Shown: piece after piece, positions 1-6,955 of the stretch | Layout of the letters: every line of letters begins with the position of its first letter | How positions within the stretch are numbered: the first letter of the stretch is position 1 | Assembly (NCBI GenBank): GCA_041191265.1 | Contig: JBEEPE010000195.1 | Location: 1 to 23,812, forward strand | Source of the DNA: JBEEPE01 sp041191265 | GTDB taxonomy: Bacteria > Verrucomicrobiota > Verrucomicrobiia > Chthoniobacterales > Chthoniobacteraceae | Length of the DNA stretch: 23,812 nt | Direction: 5' to 3' | Translations under genes and position numbers: made by a program | The notes under the pieces: generated by a model | Databases searched by the model: none | Seen by the model: only the letters and a program-made list of their open reading frames with translations | Told to the model about the DNA's origin: nothing

Positions 1-41
1 GAGTTCATGGCAGCAGCGCCTTTGTAGATACCGACGTTCAT
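1..41 (-). CDS. Flagellar hook-basal body rod protein, N-terminal fragment (probable FlgF-like)
   Basis: The minus strand opens with ATG at 41-39 and runs off the left edge of the window, giving MNVGIYKGAAAMNS. This resembles the N-terminus of the flagellar rod/hook family (FlgF, FlgG, FlgE), in which a short helix ending in a stretch such as GAxAMxxxE precedes the SQNxA(N) motif. Only about 13 residues are visible, so the diagnostic motif lies outside the window. The start is 3 bp after the stop of the upstream hypothetical gene, which suggests translational coupling at the end of the long minus-strand run. There is no strong ribosome binding site. The family assignment is an inference from a very short peptide; it could be another small N-terminus. 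Confidence 0.45.
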   Translation of the reverse strand, partial: MNVGIYKGAAAMN

Positions 42-44
42 AGT

Positions 45-464
45 TTATGGGCGAGCAGTCCCCATGCCATCACGTTTCCACGGGTAGACGGAGGGGCCCT
101 CCTCGAGAGATAGATCCCGAGACATCAACAACCACAGCTGTTCCGGCCACTCTGGGGAATCAAACAAGCGAGGATTCACACTCCGGAAAAGTCGCGCGCG
201 CCGATCGAACTCCTCACGCAAAACATGCCCAGGAATCCCGAGCTCGGGAACGCGCGAAACCAGCTTTCTCTTTGAGGCGGCCTCTCGCCGACCCCAATCG
301 CTCTCAAGCCCGACGTCCCCAGCCACCGGAGCTCTCCCAGAAATCTCATTGGCTGCCTCCCGCTCCGTCCGCGAGCGCCCGCTCCCAAGAATCATCACCA
401 AGGCAACCCCAACCAAAATCAAGGCAACAACCGACCTCAAACAAAACAGAATCACCCGAATCAC
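45..464 (-). CDS. Hypothetical membrane-anchored protein
   Basis: I do not recognise this 139-residue protein. Residues about 5-27 form one hydrophobic segment (VILFCLRSVVALILVGVALV), likely a signal anchor or uncleaved signal peptide. The rest is hydrophilic and rich in Arg, Glu and Ser, so the body is probably periplasmic. The start is GTG at 464-462 and overlaps the stop of the preceding MnmC-like gene by 4 bp (GTGA), which supports the start and implies translational coupling. A probable flagellar rod gene begins 3 bp downstream, so it may be a small accessory gene of that operon or simply the last non-flagellar gene. No catalytic motifs, cysteines of a lipobox or repeats are visible. Confidence 0.6.
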   Translation of the reverse strand: MIRVILFCLRSVVALILVGVALVMILGSGRSRTEREAANEISGRAPVAGDVGLESDWGRREAASKRKLVSRVPELGIPGHVLREEFDRRARLFRSVNPRLFDSPEWPEQLWLLMSRDLSLEEGPSVYPWKRDGMGTARP

Positions 465-2071
465 ACCGCCCCCCTCCTTCCCTTATCCTCCGAAAACCGA
501 TTGGGATTAATCGCTTCAACCCAAGACCGCGGAAGCATCGGCGGCTCCGCCAGCACAAGCGATGGGATCAACTCCGCCGCAACACCCGACCAAACCACCC
601 CGCGTGAACCCAAGCCACACGCGACAAAAATGCCATCACCCCCACCCACCCCACCAAGCATCGGCAAACGGTCCGCAGTCAAAACCCGCACCGCTCTCCG
701 GACCTCCCACGGACCCTTCGGAACCCCATCCTCTGAAAACCCTACCGATTTCTGCCAAATGCTGCCCACCGCAGCAGCGTCATCCCTCTCAGCAACCGCC
801 TCGAACTCGTAAGTCGCCCCTAAATGCACACGTCCCTGACCCACTGGAATACAGTACCCCGCCCCCGTCACCACCGCTCGCAACCCCGACAAAGACTCCG
901 GTTCCAACGTCACGTTGCGCCCCCACGCCAACTTCGTCCCAACACCTCTCCCCAACCAAGGCACCCAATCAGGCACGCCGGCCGTCGCCAACACAACGGC
1001 AGCATAACCGCCCGCAAGCAGGCTCCCCCCTAAACCACGAAGCACGTACAGTTCATCGATTCGCTCAAATCCCGTGACCCGCTCCGCTCGGAAGCTTACC
1101 GCCCCCCGGTGCCGCGAAAATCGCGCCGCACAAAGCCTCGCTGGGTCAACCCACCCCGCCTCAGCAAACCAGAGCCCCCCCTCGACCCCACGAACGCCGC
1201 ACAACTCCGCAGCCTCATCCCGCCCAACCACAACAAACCCCTCGCCTCCCGAGCCAGTCTCACAAACTCGTCGAACTCGTTCGTTCGCCGGAAGCTGCAA
1301 CACCCCACATGCCACCCCAACCCCATCGAGCTCCCCACGCACCCTCCCAAACCCCCATCGCGACAACTTAGCCGATAACCCATCGTCCATCGACACCATC
1401 GGAACCATCACCGCCGCCCGATTCCCCGAAGCCCCGCGCCCAACTCCGCTCCCATCAAAAACCTCCACCTCAACACCCCTCCCAGCGAGACCATCTGCGA
1501 CAGCGCTCCCTGCCAACCCCGCTCCAATCACCGCAACGCGCCCGCCTCCAACTCCACCCCAGTTCGACTCTCTCGATCGCCCAACAAAAGATCGAGCCCA
1601 AACCCCTTCCCCCAGAACAATACCCATCCCGCCCACAAAGCCCGCACGCTCAGCCGCTAACATCCACTCTGCATTCGCAGACAGACCAATCAGCACCCCC
1701 CCACTCGACATCACCCTCGCAATCCGTGAGACCAGGTACCCATCGCCTTTCACCGAAGACCCCCCTCTCGCGACCACATAAACATCGGCTCTCACCATCA
1801 AGTCTGAAGGTTCCCAACCCTCATGCCGTTGCACGCGAATGAGTCGCCCCCCCGCCGTAACACGCCTCGTCTCATAAGGAGCCGATGCAGCCCCCTGCCC
1901 CGTCACATGGAAAATCCAAACCTCCCCTTCCCCACACCTCCCCGCACCAACCCAATCATCAAAAAAACGCTCAGCGCCGTCACCTTCCCACACCAAAAAC
2001 ACCCTTCTCCCCACCCGTCCCCGAAGCGCCGCCGAGACGATGCCTTCAAAACCGTCTGGCACGCCCTCCAT
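461..2071 (-). CDS. mnmC: MnmC-like FAD-dependent tRNA wobble-uridine oxidoreductase with degenerate methyltransferase domain
   Basis: In classical MnmC, two domains finish the 5-methylaminomethyl group of wobble uridine 34. A C-terminal FAD oxidoreductase removes the carboxymethyl group and an N-terminal SAM methyltransferase adds a methyl. Here (536 aa) the C-terminal half is clear. The FAD-binding VIGAGLAGSA is at 181-190 and GASGNR at 213-218, followed by GVLQLP and GWVDPARL, as in the E. coli enzyme. The N-terminal ~170 residues still follow the order of the methyltransferase, ending in GGVLIGLSANAEW...AGF. However, the glycine-rich SAM loop (GFGTGLN in MnmC) reads as EGDGAERF, and the catalytic DGF region reads as ARG. 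The transferase is therefore probably inactive while oxidase activity is likely. The ATG at 2071 has an AGCGAGG-like ribosome binding site and lies 8 bp from the GcvH-like gene. A related glycine/D-amino-acid oxidase of the DAO superfamily is the alternative. Confidence 0.82.
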   Translation of the reverse strand: MEGVPDGFEGIVSAALRGRVGRRVFLVWEGDGAERFFDDWVGAGRCGEGEVWIFHVTGQGAASAPYETRRVTAGGRLIRVQRHEGWEPSDLMVRADVYVVARGGSSVKGDGYLVSRIARVMSSGGVLIGLSANAEWMLAAERAGFVGGMGIVLGEGVWARSFVGRSRESNWGGVGGGRVAVIGAGLAGSAVADGLAGRGVEVEVFDGSGVGRGASGNRAAVMVPMVSMDDGLSAKLSRWGFGRVRGELDGVGVACGVLQLPANERVRRVCETGSGGEGFVVVGRDEAAELCGVRGVEGGLWFAEAGWVDPARLCAARFSRHRGAVSFRAERVTGFERIDELYVLRGLGGSLLAGGYAAVVLATAGVPDWVPWLGRGVGTKLAWGRNVTLEPESLSGLRAVVTGAGYCIPVGQGRVHLGATYEFEAVAERDDAAAVGSIWQKSVGFSEDGVPKGPWEVRRAVRVLTADRLPMLGGVGGGDGIFVACGLGSRGVVWSGVAAELIPSLVLAEPPMLPRSWVEAINPNRFSEDKGRRGAV

Positions 2072-2079
2072 AACCTCGC

Positions 2080-2538
2080 TCAGTGCCCCTCGCCGTCCTG
2101 ACTCTTCAAAATCCGGTCAATCGTCCCGTCCAAAAGGCCAACGTACCCCTCAATCCCCATCGCCTGCGGGTCCGGCACCCCGCGGATACGATACAGCCAC
2201 CCCTCGCCAAACGGGTCTTTCGACACCACCTCTGGCCCACCTTTCAGCAACGGATTGGCCCCAACAAAAATACCCGCAACCACCGCATAGATGTCAGAAA
2301 TCGCCTTAAATCCCTCCAACGATCCCACAATCCCTCCCACCACAACGTCCGCCCCCTCTCCCACCTCAAAACCCGCATCGACCAACTCACCCAACATCCG
2401 CGTGGCAAACTTGGTGTAACCCACCCGCCAAACCCCCGCACCCTCATCCGCCATCCAATAATGGCTCGGGGTGTAAAGGTACCCCTCAGGCAGGTGCGCC
2501 ACAAAACTCGACCGCTTGTAAAAACGCGTGCTCACCAT
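2080..2538 (-). CDS. Glycine cleavage H-like lipoyl carrier protein (orphan)
   Basis: This 152-residue protein matches the lipoyl-carrier fold of GcvH. The block GSLEGFKAISDIYAVVAG (72-89) places a lysine, K78, where GcvH carries its lipoylated lysine, and DPFGEGWLYRIR matches the conserved region near the end of GcvH. It is somewhat longer than normal GcvH (about 125-130 aa), with an N-terminal stretch (YTPSHYWM) typical of the family's first strand. No gcvT or gcvP lies nearby, so it need not serve glycine cleavage. H-like proteins are also known as carriers in lipoate metabolism and in sulfur oxidation (LbpA). Its neighbours are a STAS protein (8 bp upstream) and the MnmC-like gene. ATG at 2538. 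The fold is well supported; the role is unknown. Confidence 0.82.
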   Translation of the reverse strand: MVSTRFYKRSSFVAHLPEGYLYTPSHYWMADEGAGVWRVGYTKFATRMLGELVDAGFEVGEGADVVVGGIVGSLEGFKAISDIYAVVAGIFVGANPLLKGGPEVVSKDPFGEGWLYRIRGVPDPQAMGIEGYVGLLDGTIDRILKSQDGEGH

Positions 2539-2546
2539 GTGTCCGC

Positions 2547-3056
2547 TCAGGCCTTACCCAAGTCCTCCCGCAAATAGGCCAGCACGTCCTTGAACTTCAC
2601 CGCATTATCCGCATTCGCCTCAACGCAAGCTTCATGCGCATCCAACATCACCCGGGCGCGAGACTCCTTGTCGCCTCCCTCGGAAGCCAATGCCTCCAAC
2701 TGCACCCCAGCACCGACGTCGCCCAACCCCGACTCAACCCGCATCAAATGATCCAATCCCAACCCGGACAACAACTCACGATTCCGCTCGTTCACCTGCA
2801 CCAACATCAACTCGGCACCTTCCCCACCTCCCACCGCCTTTTGCAGCTTCAACGCAATCCCCGCAAGCGTTCCCATGAACGTGCTGTCCATCGTCGGACA
2901 CAGTCCCATGTCCACTACAAACCGCCGATGCCCCCGCTCCAACATCTCCGCTGCGAAAGTCGAAATAGCGCCCGCATTCAAAAAACAACCCTTCCCATCC
3001 ACCCGCACCCACACCCTCCCACCACACACCCCAACACTCGTCATGGAGTTCGCCAT
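2547..3056 (-). CDS. STAS-domain protein (anti-sigma factor antagonist-like)
   Basis: Residues about 8-110 form a STAS domain as in SpoIIAA/RsbV. These proteins bind anti-sigma kinases and are switched by phosphorylation of a serine or threonine at the start of helix 2. Here the motif is MDSTFMGTL (56-64), with S58/T59 at the expected phosphoacceptor position, preceded by a strand FVVDMG. At 169 aa it is longer than a minimal STAS protein (about 110). Residues 115-169 form a charged, probably helical extension containing VMLDAHEACVEAN and LREDLGKA. No anti-sigma kinase or SpoIIE-like phosphatase is adjacent; the PP2C gene at 9205-10035 is in another operon. It sits between a secreted hypothetical gene (6 bp) and the H-like carrier gene (8 bp). 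ATG at 3056. The domain is clear; the partner is unknown. Confidence 0.8.
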   Translation of the reverse strand: MANSMTSVGVCGGRVWVRVDGKGCFLNAGAISTFAAEMLERGHRRFVVDMGLCPTMDSTFMGTLAGIALKLQKAVGGGEGAELMLVQVNERNRELLSGLGLDHLMRVESGLGDVGAGVQLEALASEGGDKESRARVMLDAHEACVEANADNAVKFKDVLAYLREDLGKA

Positions 3057-3062
3057 ACTCGC

Positions 3063-3602
3063 TCAATCCCACAAGAAACTCTGCTTCAAACCCACCACGC
3101 GGCCCTCTCGGACAATCAATAGACGCCACGCCACCACCGGTCCGTCCTCGTGATAGTCATCCCCCAACACCGAAAACTCCGTCGTCATCGCCCCGCGCAC
3201 CCCCTCATACCGAACCTCCTGCGCCAACACGTGCGAACCAAGTTTTTCCTGACGATATTCAAACCGCACCGTGACATCAGACCGCTCTTTCGACCACCAC
3301 TGAAAGGTGTGGTAACACCCCTCACGCAACCGTCGTTCAAACTGATTCACTGCCCCAAAATACCGCCGCTCCGCTTCAAAAACCTGCACCGGATGCTGCG
3401 CCACCTTCTTTTTGCCCCCGTGCGGATCCAAGACAAACACTGTCGATTTCCTCACCTCGTAACGGTCGTCCAATGACAACGGCAACGGTGCCGCACCCGC
3501 AACAATCGCAGGCCCAGAAACCGAAGGACCCCGTCCAAAAACACTCGCGAAATCCGCCGCCATGACCACCAACGCCACGGCCAACTTCACCCAGTTCGAC
3601 AT
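3063..3602 (-). CDS. Hypothetical secreted protein
   Basis: I do not recognise the family. I place the start at ATG 3602, giving 179 aa. The open frame extends to 3839, but that extension would overlap the thioesterase gene and is Arg/Trp-rich, as expected of an antisense-frame artefact. From 3602 the protein begins with a short charged stretch and a hydrophobic run (LAVALVVMAADFASVFG, about 7-23), consistent with a Sec signal peptide, so it probably acts in the envelope. The mature part is soluble, with aromatic residues (CYHTFQWWSKER), several Arg/Glu pairs and a C-terminal strand-like stretch (VAWRLLIVREGRVVGLKQSFLWD). No lipobox or enzyme motif is seen. It lies 31 bp from the thioesterase gene and 6 bp from the STAS gene. 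Confidence 0.62.
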   Translation of the reverse strand: MSNWVKLAVALVVMAADFASVFGRGPSVSGPAIVAGAAPLPLSLDDRYEVRKSTVFVLDPHGGKKKVAQHPVQVFEAERRYFGAVNQFERRLREGCYHTFQWWSKERSDVTVRFEYRQEKLGSHVLAQEVRYEGVRGAMTTEFSVLGDDYHEDGPVVAWRLLIVREGRVVGLKQSFLWD

Positions 3603-3633
3603 AGGAATCAACCTAGGGAGGCCCTCCCGCGTG

Positions 3634-4080
3634 TCAATCCCCCGACTCCCCTCCGCCCACGGAACGCGCAAGCAGACCGCGTCGAACTTCTTCCGGAATC
3701 TCGACCGCCTCCAAACCTCCCACCCCATCAACCCGCACGCACACCGCAACAACCGTCCCCTTTGCCACATGCTCCACTCCGGGAAGACGCAAAAACTCAA
3801 ACCCATACCGAACCGACCGTCGCCGCACCTCCTCCACACTCAACCGAATCTCGACCTCATCCTCAAAATGAAGCGGCCGAGCGTACTCGCACTCCACCTT
3901 CACCCGCGGCCACCCCATCACTCCGCCCGAACCGCGCACATGCACCGACGTCCCCAGCTCCCTCAAAAACGCGTGCTCCGCCATCTCCATCATCCGAAAA
4001 AAGTTCGAGAAGTGGACAATCCCAGCCATGTCCGTCTCGCTAAACTCGATTCGCCTAACCAACGAAAAAGCTGTTCGCAT
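3634..4080 (-). CDS. Acyl-CoA thioesterase, YbgC/4-hydroxybenzoyl-CoA thioesterase (hotdog) family
   Basis: Hotdog-fold thioesterases of this family hydrolyse short or aryl acyl-CoA or acyl-carrier thioesters. The N-terminal signature FSETDMAGIVHFSNFFRMME (13-32 from ATG 4080) contains the aspartate (D17) that aligns with the active-site Asp of YbgC and 4-HBA-CoA thioesterase. The domain order that follows (ECEYARPLHFEDEVEIRL, then YGFEF) also fits. The length, 148 aa, is normal. Two starts are possible: ATG 4080, with GGAGG 15 bp upstream, and GTG 4095, which adds five residues but places that GGAGG directly against the start; I prefer 4080. It is 30 bp from trmL. The specific substrate cannot be read from the sequence. 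In proteobacteria YbgC sits with tol-pal; no tol genes are here. Confidence 0.85.
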   Translation of the reverse strand: MRTAFSLVRRIEFSETDMAGIVHFSNFFRMMEMAEHAFLRELGTSVHVRGSGGVMGWPRVKVECEYARPLHFEDEVEIRLSVEEVRRRSVRYGFEFLRLPGVEHVAKGTVVAVCVRVDGVGGLEAVEIPEEVRRGLLARSVGGGESGD

Positions 4081-4110
4081 GTCTAAAAACCACACCCTCC
4101 CCGCCAGAAG

Positions 4111-4569
4111 TCAATCCACCTGCGCACCCTGACGCACCGCCTCGTACAATACGATTCCCACCGACGTCGCCAGATTCAAACTCCGCGTCTCCGGCTCCAT
4201 CGGAATCGTCAGACACCGCTCGGGATGAGCATTCAGCAGACTCTCCGGCAACCCGCGCGTCTCCCGCCCGAACACCAAATAATCCCCCTTTCGAAACGCA
4301 CACCCCCAGTACGCCTTTCGCGATTTTGTCGTCAGATACCACATACCCGCCCCCAAATCCCGCGCCGCCTCAAACGCTGCCCAGTTCGGCCAACGCACCA
4401 CCTTGACCCGATCCCAATAATCCAAGCCCGCACGACGTAACGCCTTTTCGTCCAGACTGAAGCCCAGAGGCTCAATCAAATGAAGCGTGGATCCCGTCGC
4501 AAGGCAAAGTCGCCCGATGTTGCCCGTGTTTGGCGGGATTTCAGGTTCGACAAGGACCACATTGAACAT
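4111..4569 (-). CDS. trmL: tRNA (cytidine/uridine-34 2'-O)-methyltransferase TrmL
   Basis: TrmL methylates the ribose 2'-OH of the wobble nucleotide in tRNA-Leu (CAA and cmnm5UAA anticodons), using SAM bound in a trefoil knot. The 152-residue length and the SPOUT motifs fit well. NTGNIGRLCLATG (14-26) is motif 1, LVFGRETRGLP is motif 2 and contains the conserved Gly-Arg-Glu, and IPMEPETRSLNLATSVGIVLYE is motif 3 with the knot. ATG at 4569. The gene follows cimA by 12 bp. Its placement a few genes from the MnmC-like gene, which acts on the same tRNA position, is notable, although unrelated genes separate them. A paralogous SPOUT methyltransferase is possible but the motif set is that of TrmL. 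Confidence 0.95.
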   Translation of the reverse strand: MFNVVLVEPEIPPNTGNIGRLCLATGSTLHLIEPLGFSLDEKALRRAGLDYWDRVKVVRWPNWAAFEAARDLGAGMWYLTTKSRKAYWGCAFRKGDYLVFGRETRGLPESLLNAHPERCLTIPMEPETRSLNLATSVGIVLYEAVRQGAQVD

Positions 4570-4581
4570 GGCAACACGCCG

Positions 4582-6162
4582 TCACTGAGCTGTACCACTC
4601 CGCGCTCGCCGCACCCCGTACTCCAAACTGTCCACCAACGCGCGCCAACTCGCCGCAATGATGTTGTCGCTCACCCCAACCGTCCCCCATTCCCCCGTCG
4701 CATCCGCAGATTCAATCAACACGCGCGTCCGGGCTGCCGTCCCCGCCTGGCCATTGATAATCCGCACCTTGTAATCCCTGAGAAGCACTGCATCGATTTC
4801 TGGATACGCCCCCCGCAACGCCTTTCTCAACGCCGCATCCAGCGCATTCACCGGACCGTCCCCCTCCGCGACGGTGTACTCGACCCGACCTTCGATCCGA
4901 ATCTTCACGGTCGCCTCACACTTGTCCCACACTCCATCCCCACTCGTTCGATACGAGCAATGATACTCATCCAGTTCAAACAACGGTCGCCGAGACCCCA
5001 CAATCCCAGAAATCAATAGGGCAAACGAAGCCTCCGCCGCTTCAAACTCATACCCCTCACTCTCCAATCGCTTCACCTCGGACAACACCACCCCCACCTC
5101 AGCCGAACCCTTTTCGAAATCAAATCCCAGTCCCGCCGCACGAGCCAACACATTGCTCTGACCCGACATATCGGAAATCGTGATATTCCGCTCATTGCCA
5201 ACTAGCGACGGATCCACGTGCTCATACGTGCGAGCAAGCTTTTGCACCGCATGAACATGCAACCCTCCCTTGTGCGTGAACGCCGCCGAACCCACGTACG
5301 GCGCGCGGATGTTGTGAGGAACGTTCGCCAGTCCGTCCACGAAATGTGAAAGCTCTCGAAGCTTCGTCAAATCAAGCCCCAACGGAACCCCCAGCTTGAT
5401 CTGCAAGTTCGGCATCATCGTCACCAAATCACAGTTTCCGACACGTTCGCCGTAGCCATTGATCGTCCCCTGCACCTGACACGCCCCTACCCCCACCGCG
5501 GCCAATGCATTCGCAACCGCCAGTCCCGAATCATTGTGCGTGTGAATCCCCACCGGCCCCACCGCCGCCACCGCCTTCGCCGTCACCTCACGCACCCATT
5601 CCGGCAATGACCCCCCGTTCGTGTCGCAAAGCACCGCCAACGAAGCCCCAGCCTCAACCGCCGTCCGAATCGTCGCCAAGCTGTAGTCGGGGTCCTCGCG
5701 GAAACTGTCGAAAAAGTGTTCCGCATCATAAAGAACCTCGCGACCGTGCGACTTCAAATAAGCCACCGTGTCACGAATCATCGCAAGATTCTCGTCCAGA
5801 CTAACTTGAAACACTTCCAACACATGGAGCGGCCACGTCTTCCCCACAATCGTGATGGCCGGCGTCTCCGCCGCTAACAGCTTCGCCACCTGCGCATCCT
5901 CCTCCACGCGAACCTTGCCCTTGCGAGTCATCCCAAACGCCGAAATCCGCGCATGCTTCCACGATCGCTTCGCCGCCTCCTCAAAAAACGTCGCATCCTT
6001 AGGGTTCGATCCCGGCCACCCACCCTCAATGTAGTGAACCCCAAACTCGTCGAGCCTCTCCGCCACCCGAATCTTGTCGCCCACACTGAAAGAAATCCCC
6101 GTGCCCTGCGTTCCATCGCGGAGGGTCGTGTCGTAGATCGTCAATCGAGGTGTCGCATTCAT
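4582..6162 (-). CDS. cimA: (R)-citramalate synthase
   Basis: CimA condenses pyruvate and acetyl-CoA to (R)-citramalate, the first step of the threonine-independent route to 2-oxobutanoate and isoleucine. The N-terminal HMGL-like TIM barrel shows IYDTTLRDGTQGTGISFS (9-26), the metal ligands in HTHNDSG (207-213) and the GNC signature around 242-244. A C-terminal LeuA-type regulatory dimerisation domain follows (about residues 400-526), probably for isoleucine feedback inhibition. I start at ATG 6162, giving 526 aa, the family's usual length; a GTG at 6234 would add 24 residues that do not look like family sequence. The motif IEGGWPGSNPKDATFF is the CimA form, distinguishing it from isopropylmalate synthase LeuA, the main alternative. 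It heads the minus-strand run and is 12 bp from trmL. Confidence 0.93.
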   Translation of the reverse strand: MNATPRLTIYDTTLRDGTQGTGISFSVGDKIRVAERLDEFGVHYIEGGWPGSNPKDATFFEEAAKRSWKHARISAFGMTRKGKVRVEEDAQVAKLLAAETPAITIVGKTWPLHVLEVFQVSLDENLAMIRDTVAYLKSHGREVLYDAEHFFDSFREDPDYSLATIRTAVEAGASLAVLCDTNGGSLPEWVREVTAKAVAAVGPVGIHTHNDSGLAVANALAAVGVGACQVQGTINGYGERVGNCDLVTMMPNLQIKLGVPLGLDLTKLRELSHFVDGLANVPHNIRAPYVGSAAFTHKGGLHVHAVQKLARTYEHVDPSLVGNERNITISDMSGQSNVLARAAGLGFDFEKGSAEVGVVLSEVKRLESEGYEFEAAEASFALLISGIVGSRRPLFELDEYHCSYRTSGDGVWDKCEATVKIRIEGRVEYTVAEGDGPVNALDAALRKALRGAYPEIDAVLLRDYKVRIINGQAGTAARTRVLIESADATGEWGTVGVSDNIIAASWRALVDSLEYGVRRARSGTAQ

Positions 6163-6305
6163 CGGATCGGCAAAACTAGTCCCGAAGCATTCCCTTGCCA
6201 AGGAAACGGAGGGAGTAGGCTCCCTGCACCACACGATGACCTTTACATGTCGAACAGATGACGCTTGCGAAACTTTTCACAAACGGTAACCAGACTCACC
6301 ACACT
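6163..6305. other. Divergent intergenic region between cimA and the DUF47 gene
   Basis: This 143-bp gap must hold promoters in both directions. I see no convincing pair of -35/-10 boxes, no PhoB-type direct repeats (the 11-bp spaced TGTCA units) and no terminator. The stretch around 6265-6290 has TTGCGA with a weak TAACCA 16 bp further on, which is a poor sigma-70 candidate. If the DUF47 gene starts at 6258 instead of 6306, the right part of this gap is coding. Confidence 0.4.
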
Positions 6306-6950
6306 ATGTCTGTCATCCACTCCTTGCTCGGCCGCGACGACACCTTCTACCGCTTCCTCGAAAGCAGTGCCTCCCAATCGGAACAGTCAGTCCAGTTCCT
6401 TCGCGAAGTCGTCCGCCGAACCATGTCGAGCACGCAAGATGTGCAAAACGCGCTCGGGGACCTGAACCAAAGCCGACGCAAGCACAAGCGCATCACGCAA
6501 GAAATCACGGAAGCCCTCTGCACCAACTTCATCACCCCGCTGGAGCGCGAAGACATCGAAGCCCTCTCTGGGGCACTCTACCGCATCTCTAAAACCGTCG
6601 AGAAAATCGGTGAACGTGTTCTCCTCTGCCCTCCCGGTGCCCACATCGAAACCGTGAACGACCAAGTCACCCTCCTCGAACAAGGCGTCTCCGTGCTCAC
6701 CAAAATGGTCGGCGAACTGCGCGCCAAATCCCACAGCGAGACCATTCGGGACAACTACGAACGCGTCCAAGCCATTGAAGGGGACGCCGATCGCGTGATG
6801 AACAAGCTCCTCAACGATCTGTACCACGGCCAAGCCGATGCCCGCGAAGTCGTCTTCCTCAAAGACATCTACGAACTTCTCGAAAAAGGCATCGACCGGT
6901 GCCGAGACGCCGCAGCCTCCCTTTTCCAGACGGTTCTCAAGAACTCCTAA
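6306..6950 (+). CDS. DUF47/PhoU-like regulator of the phosphate transporter
   Basis: This all-helical protein of the DUF47 family (PhoU-related, formerly TIGR00153) is normally the partner of a PiT phosphate transporter and is thought to restrain uptake. The sequence is almost entirely amphipathic helix with the family's ExxxD-type acidic clusters, for example LEREDIEALSGALYRISKTVEKIGER and IEGDADRVMNKLLNDLY. In PhoU proteins such clusters bind metal. The DIYELLEKGIDRCRDAA stretch near the C-terminus matches the family end. I start at ATG 6306 (214 aa), where MSVIHSLLGRDDTFY begins the conserved domain; ATG 6258 would add 16 residues. The gap to the transporter gene is only 5 bp, so the two genes are surely cotranscribed. 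Confidence 0.9.
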   Translation: MSVIHSLLGRDDTFYRFLESSASQSEQSVQFLREVVRRTMSSTQDVQNALGDLNQSRRKHKRITQEITEALCTNFITPLEREDIEALSGALYRISKTVEKIGERVLLCPPGAHIETVNDQVTLLEQGVSVLTKMVGELRAKSHSETIRDNYERVQAIEGDADRVMNKLLNDLYHGQADAREVVFLKDIYELLEKGIDRCRDAAASLFQTVLKNS

Positions 6951-6955
6951 GGACC

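Noticed and set aside
1074..1781. 235-residue plus-strand open frame opposite the MnmC-like gene
   Set aside because: It is Pro/Thr/Ser/Arg-rich with no motif and lies antisense to a gene with clear FAD-binding motifs.
3603..3839. Extended N-terminus of the secreted hypothetical protein
   Set aside because: It would overlap the thioesterase gene by about 200 bp and is Arg/Trp-rich. The ATG at 3602 starts directly before a signal peptide.
6236..6262. Possible Pho box before the DUF47 gene
   Set aside because: The repeated TGTCA-like units at 11-bp spacing needed for PhoB binding are not present.
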